Shown here piece by piece: positions 13,548-15,899 of a DNA stretch of 15,899 bases. The DNA comes from an uncultured Lachnospiraceae bacterium (lineage in GTDB: Bacteria; Bacillota; Clostridia; Lachnospirales; Lachnospiraceae): positions 1 through 15,899 of the forward strand of contig CABUZU010000041.1 of assembly GCA_902496125.1 (NCBI GenBank), read 5' to 3'. The notes beneath the pieces were generated by a model. That model was not told the DNA's origin. It ran no database searches and saw only the letters and a list, made by a program, of their open reading frames with translations. Each line of letters opens with the position of its first letter. The stretch's first letter is position 1. The position numbers and the translations under genes are program-made.

Positions 13548-14782
13548 AACGAAGAGTTGTAGTAACTGGATTAGGAGCAATTACGCCAATTGGAAATAAT
13601 GTAGAAGAGTTTTGGGATGGAATTAAGGCTGGTAAAGTAGGAATTGATAAAATTACTCATTTTGATACAACAGGATTTAAAGCAAGTTTAGCAGCAGAGG
13701 TTAAGGATTTTAATGCAAAGGATTATATGGACTTTAAATCTGCTAAGAGAATGGAATTATTTTCCCAATATGCAGTAGCAGCTTCCCTAGAAGCATTAAA
13801 AGATTCGGGCATTAAGATGGAAGCAGAAGACCCTTACCGTGTAGGTGTTATTGTTGGTTCAAGCATTGGTAGCTTACAAGCTATGGAAAAAGCAGAACAA
13901 CGTCTAATGGAAACAAAAACTTCTAGAATTGATCCGTTATTAGTTCCTAAAATGATTTCAAATATGGCAGCAGGTAATGTTTCGATTGCAACTGGTGCAA
14001 AAGGAAAATGTACCAATATTGTAACTGCTTGTGCAACCGGTAGTCATTCTATTGGAGATGCCTATCGTACGATTCAGTATGGGGATGCAGATGTGATGAT
14101 TGCAGGTGGTGCAGAAGGTGCTATTTGCCCAATTGGTATTGCAGGATTTTCTAGTTTAACAGCACTTACCAATAGCGATAATTCAAGTAGAGCTTCCATT
14201 CCATTTGATAAAGATAGAAGTGGATTTGTTATGGGCGAAGGAGCTGGTGTTGTAATTTTAGAAGAATTAGAACATGCAAAGGCTCGTGGTGCTAAGATTT
14301 TAGCAGAGATTGTAGGTTATGGTGCAACAGGAGATGCTTATCACATTACTTCTCCTTGTGAAGATGGAAGTGGTGCAGCTAGAGCGATGACAGATGCAAT
14401 GAATCAGGCAGGAATCACTCCAGAACAGATAGATTATGTGAATGCACATGGAACGAGTACACATCACAATGATTTGTTTGAAACAAGAGCAATTAAGTTA
14501 GCATTCGGTGATGCAGCTAAGAAGCTAAAAGTAAATTCTACTAAATCCATGGTGGGACATCTATTAGGTGCAGCAGGAGCTATTGAGTTCATTGTTTGTG
14601 TAAAATCAATCTTAGATGGTTTTATTCATCAAACGGTAGGAACAAAAGAAACTGAAGAAGAGATGGATTTAGATTATGTAATTGGAGCACCAGTTCAGAT
14701 GGAAGTAAATTATGCAATCAGTAATTCTTTAGGATTTGGTGGACACAATGCTTCCTTATTAGTAAAGAAATATGAGGAATAA
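13544..14782 (+). CDS. fabF: 3-oxoacyl-ACP synthase II (KAS II)
   Basis: FabF is the condensing enzyme that elongates acyl-ACP with malonyl-ACP. It has 412 residues, the usual length. The active-site cysteine is Cys163 in VTACATGSHS. The two histidines that decarboxylate malonyl-ACP are His302 (NAHGTSTHHND) and His339 (KSMVGHLLGAAGA), and Lys334 is kept. SNSLGFGGHNASLLVKKY closes the protein. Its Cys-His-His triad separates it from FabH, which has Cys-His-Asn. It is the only condensing enzyme in the window, so initiation must depend on a fabH elsewhere. GGAGGT (13533-13538) is 5 bases before the ATG. Confidence 0.97.
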   Translation: MKRRVVVTGLGAITPIGNNVEEFWDGIKAGKVGIDKITHFDTTGFKASLAAEVKDFNAKDYMDFKSAKRMELFSQYAVAASLEALKDSGIKMEAEDPYRVGVIVGSSIGSLQAMEKAEQRLMETKTSRIDPLLVPKMISNMAAGNVSIATGAKGKCTNIVTACATGSHSIGDAYRTIQYGDADVMIAGGAEGAICPIGIAGFSSLTALTNSDNSSRASIPFDKDRSGFVMGEGAGVVILEELEHAKARGAKILAEIVGYGATGDAYHITSPCEDGSGAARAMTDAMNQAGITPEQIDYVNAHGTSTHHNDLFETRAIKLAFGDAAKKLKVNSTKSMVGHLLGAAGAIEFIVCVKSILDGFIHQTVGTKETEEEMDLDYVIGAPVQMEVNYAISNSLGFGGHNASLLVKKYEE

Positions 14783-14786
14783 GTAG

Positions 14787-15179
14787 ATGGAATTTAAAGA
14801 AGTTATCGAGTTAATTGATAAGGTTAGTCAGTCAGGAATTCGTTCTTTTGAATGTGAAATTGATAATGTAAAGCTTACAATGGAATGTGAAGGTGAAGGA
14901 AAGGTAGTAAAAAGTCCTAAAGTACAACAGATAAAACCAGTTGAAGGTAAATTAATTAAATCTCCATTAGTTGGTACTTTTTACGCTGCCCCAGCAGAAG
15001 ATGCAAAGCCTTTTGTAAATGTAGGTGATGAGGTAAAAAAAGGACAAGTTCTTGCAATTGTAGAAGCAATGAAGCTAATGAATGAAATTGAAAGCGATTT
15101 TGATGGAAAGATTGTAGAGATTTTAGTAGAAAATGGAGATAACGTAGAATACGGACAACCACTATTTCGTATTCAGTAA
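14787..15179 (+). CDS. accB: Biotin carboxyl carrier protein of acetyl-CoA carboxylase
   Basis: AccB carries biotin between the carboxylase (AccC) and carboxyltransferase (AccAD) halves of acetyl-CoA carboxylase, which makes malonyl-CoA. It has 130 residues, shorter than the E. coli protein (156). The N-terminal assembly segment (1-36) is joined by a short linker without the usual long Pro/Ala-rich stretch. The biotinyl domain (about 57-130) starts SPLVGTFYAAPAEDAKPF, including the thumb segment typical of true BCCPs. The biotinylated residue is Lys96 in VEAMKLMNE. GAGGA (14774-14778), at the end of fabF, is the ribosome site. Confidence 0.96.
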   Translation: MEFKEVIELIDKVSQSGIRSFECEIDNVKLTMECEGEGKVVKSPKVQQIKPVEGKLIKSPLVGTFYAAPAEDAKPFVNVGDEVKKGQVLAIVEAMKLMNEIESDFDGKIVEILVENGDNVEYGQPLFRIQ

Positions 15180-15189
15180 AGGGGAGCAG

Positions 15190-15618
15190 ATGAATTTTTT
15201 AAACATTAAACAGATTGAAGAAATTTTACCTCATCGTCATCCATTCTTATTATTGGATTATATTGAGGACTATGTACCAGGAGAATATGCAATTGGTTAT
15301 AAATGTGTAACTTTTCGAGAAGATTTCTTTCGAGGACATTTTCCTAGTGAACCAGTTATGCCAGGAGTGTTAATTATTGAAGCACTTGCACAGGCTGGTG
15401 CAGTAGCAATTCTTTCAAAAGAAGAAAATAGAGGAAAAATTGCGTATTTTGGCGGAATTGACAAATGTCGTTTTAAACAGAAAGTGTGTCCGGGAGATAA
15501 GATTCGCTTGGAAACTAAAATTATTAAATCAAAAGGACCTATGGGAATTGGTCAAGCAACTGCCTATGTAGGAGATAAGGTCGCTGTAAAGGCAGAGCTT
15601 ACATTTATGGTAGGATAA
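15190..15618 (+). CDS. fabZ: 3-hydroxyacyl-ACP dehydratase
   Basis: FabZ removes water from 3-hydroxyacyl-ACP to give trans-2-enoyl-ACP, the FabK substrate. It is a hotdog-fold protein of 142 residues. The N-terminal ILPHRHPFLLLDYI is characteristic. The catalytic pair is His50 in FRGHFPSEPVMPG and Glu64 in LIIEALAQAGA. A Glu in that helix fits FabZ, while FabA has Asp. No fabA or fabM is present, so any unsaturated fatty acid branch is not explained by this window. A G-rich ribosome site (15180-15186) immediately precedes the start. Confidence 0.97.
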   Translation: MNFLNIKQIEEILPHRHPFLLLDYIEDYVPGEYAIGYKCVTFREDFFRGHFPSEPVMPGVLIIEALAQAGAVAILSKEENRGKIAYFGGIDKCRFKQKVCPGDKIRLETKIIKSKGPMGIGQATAYVGDKVAVKAELTFMVG

Positions 15619-15631
15619 GGGTGATGATAGT

Positions 15632-15899
15632 ATGATTCAAAAGTTGTTAATAGCCAATCGTGGCGAGATTGCCGTTCGAATTATTAGGGCTTGTAGAGAA
15701 ATGGGAATTGCTTCGGTTGCTGTATATTCAGAAGCAGATAAAGAAAGTTTACATACACAGCTAGCAGATGAGGCAGTTTGTATTGGAAAGGGGCCTTCGC
15801 AGGAAAGCTATTTAAATATGGAACAGATTATGAGTGCAGCAATGGTTACAGGGGCCGATGCGATTCATCCTGGATTTGGATTTTTATCAGAAAATGCAA
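15632..15899 (+). CDS. accC: Biotin carboxylase subunit of acetyl-CoA carboxylase, N-terminal part
   Basis: AccC carboxylates the biotin on AccB using ATP and bicarbonate. The 89 codons present begin MIQKLLIANRGEIAVRIIRA and continue through VYSEADKESLHTQLADEAV to IHPGFGFLSENA, all signature segments of the biotin carboxylase N-terminal domain. The ATP-grasp and C-terminal domains lie beyond the right edge (the full protein is about 450 residues). Pyruvate carboxylase shares this N-terminus, but placement directly after accB and fabZ supports accC. AAGGGTGA (15617-15624) is 7 bases before the ATG. Confidence 0.95.
   Translation, partial: MIQKLLIANRGEIAVRIIRACREMGIASVAVYSEADKESLHTQLADEAVCIGKGPSQESYLNMEQIMSAAMVTGADAIHPGFGFLSENA

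Noticed and set aside
1..15899. CRISPR array, insertion sequence, prophage, toxin-antitoxin, tRNA or rRNA
   Set aside because: I looked on both strands for regularly spaced repeats, transposase or phage motifs, small paired genes and RNA gene signatures, and saw none. Every sizeable open stretch belongs to a housekeeping gene.

Overview
This window looks like ordinary chromosomal sequence from a low-GC Gram-positive anaerobe. It most resembles a member of the Clostridia, plausibly Lachnospiraceae. The reasons are A/T-rich codon use, AGGAGG-type ribosome binding sites on almost every gene, FabK as the enoyl-ACP reductase, the order acpP-fabK-fabD-fabG-fabF-accB-fabZ-accC, and a lipoprotein-anchored peptide-binding protein. 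I cannot assign a genus from the sequence alone. Apart from the mscL fragment at the left edge, every gene is on the + strand.

Layout. (1) 1-258, minus strand: the N-terminal part of mscL, a mechanosensitive channel, cut by the window edge. An A/T-rich divergent intergenic region (259-457) separates it from the next operon. (2) 458-6065: a complete dipeptide-type ABC importer, dppA-dppB-dppC-dppD-dppF (binding lipoprotein, two permeases, two ATPases). Two hairpins lie between dppA and dppB, and a strong terminator follows dppF. (3) 6153-8549: a two-gene sulfur assimilation unit, cysK and an O-acetylhomoserine sulfhydrylase (metY-like). It has a clear promoter with unusual repeats and its own terminator. 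(4) 8597-10683: a single gene for a 678-residue REC / HD-GYP / PAS-like / GGDEF protein. The sequence suggests it could both make and break cyclic-di-GMP. It has its own extended -10 promoter and a terminator overlapping its stop codon. (5) 10685-15899: the type II fatty acid synthesis operon acpP-fabK-fabD-fabG-fabF-accB-fabZ-accC, cut by the right edge inside accC. A palindrome resembling a FabT operator overlaps its promoter.

How the genes work together. The Dpp genes would import short peptides as a source of amino acids. CysK and the MetY-like enzyme would fix sulfide into cysteine and homocysteine. The fab/acc operon holds malonyl-CoA formation (AccB, AccC), malonyl transfer to ACP (FabD) and the four steps of the elongation cycle (FabF, FabG, FabZ, FabK). 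FabH, AccA and AccD are not in the window; the Acc subunits may lie just beyond the right edge.

I found no mobile element, CRISPR array, defence system, tRNA or rRNA, and no clearly new biological system. The points most worth a second look are regulatory: the repeat array in the cysK promoter, the FabT-like box at acpP, and the paired hairpins between dppA and dppB. The intact dual-domain c-di-GMP enzyme is the other. No gene-free stretch exceeds 200 bases.
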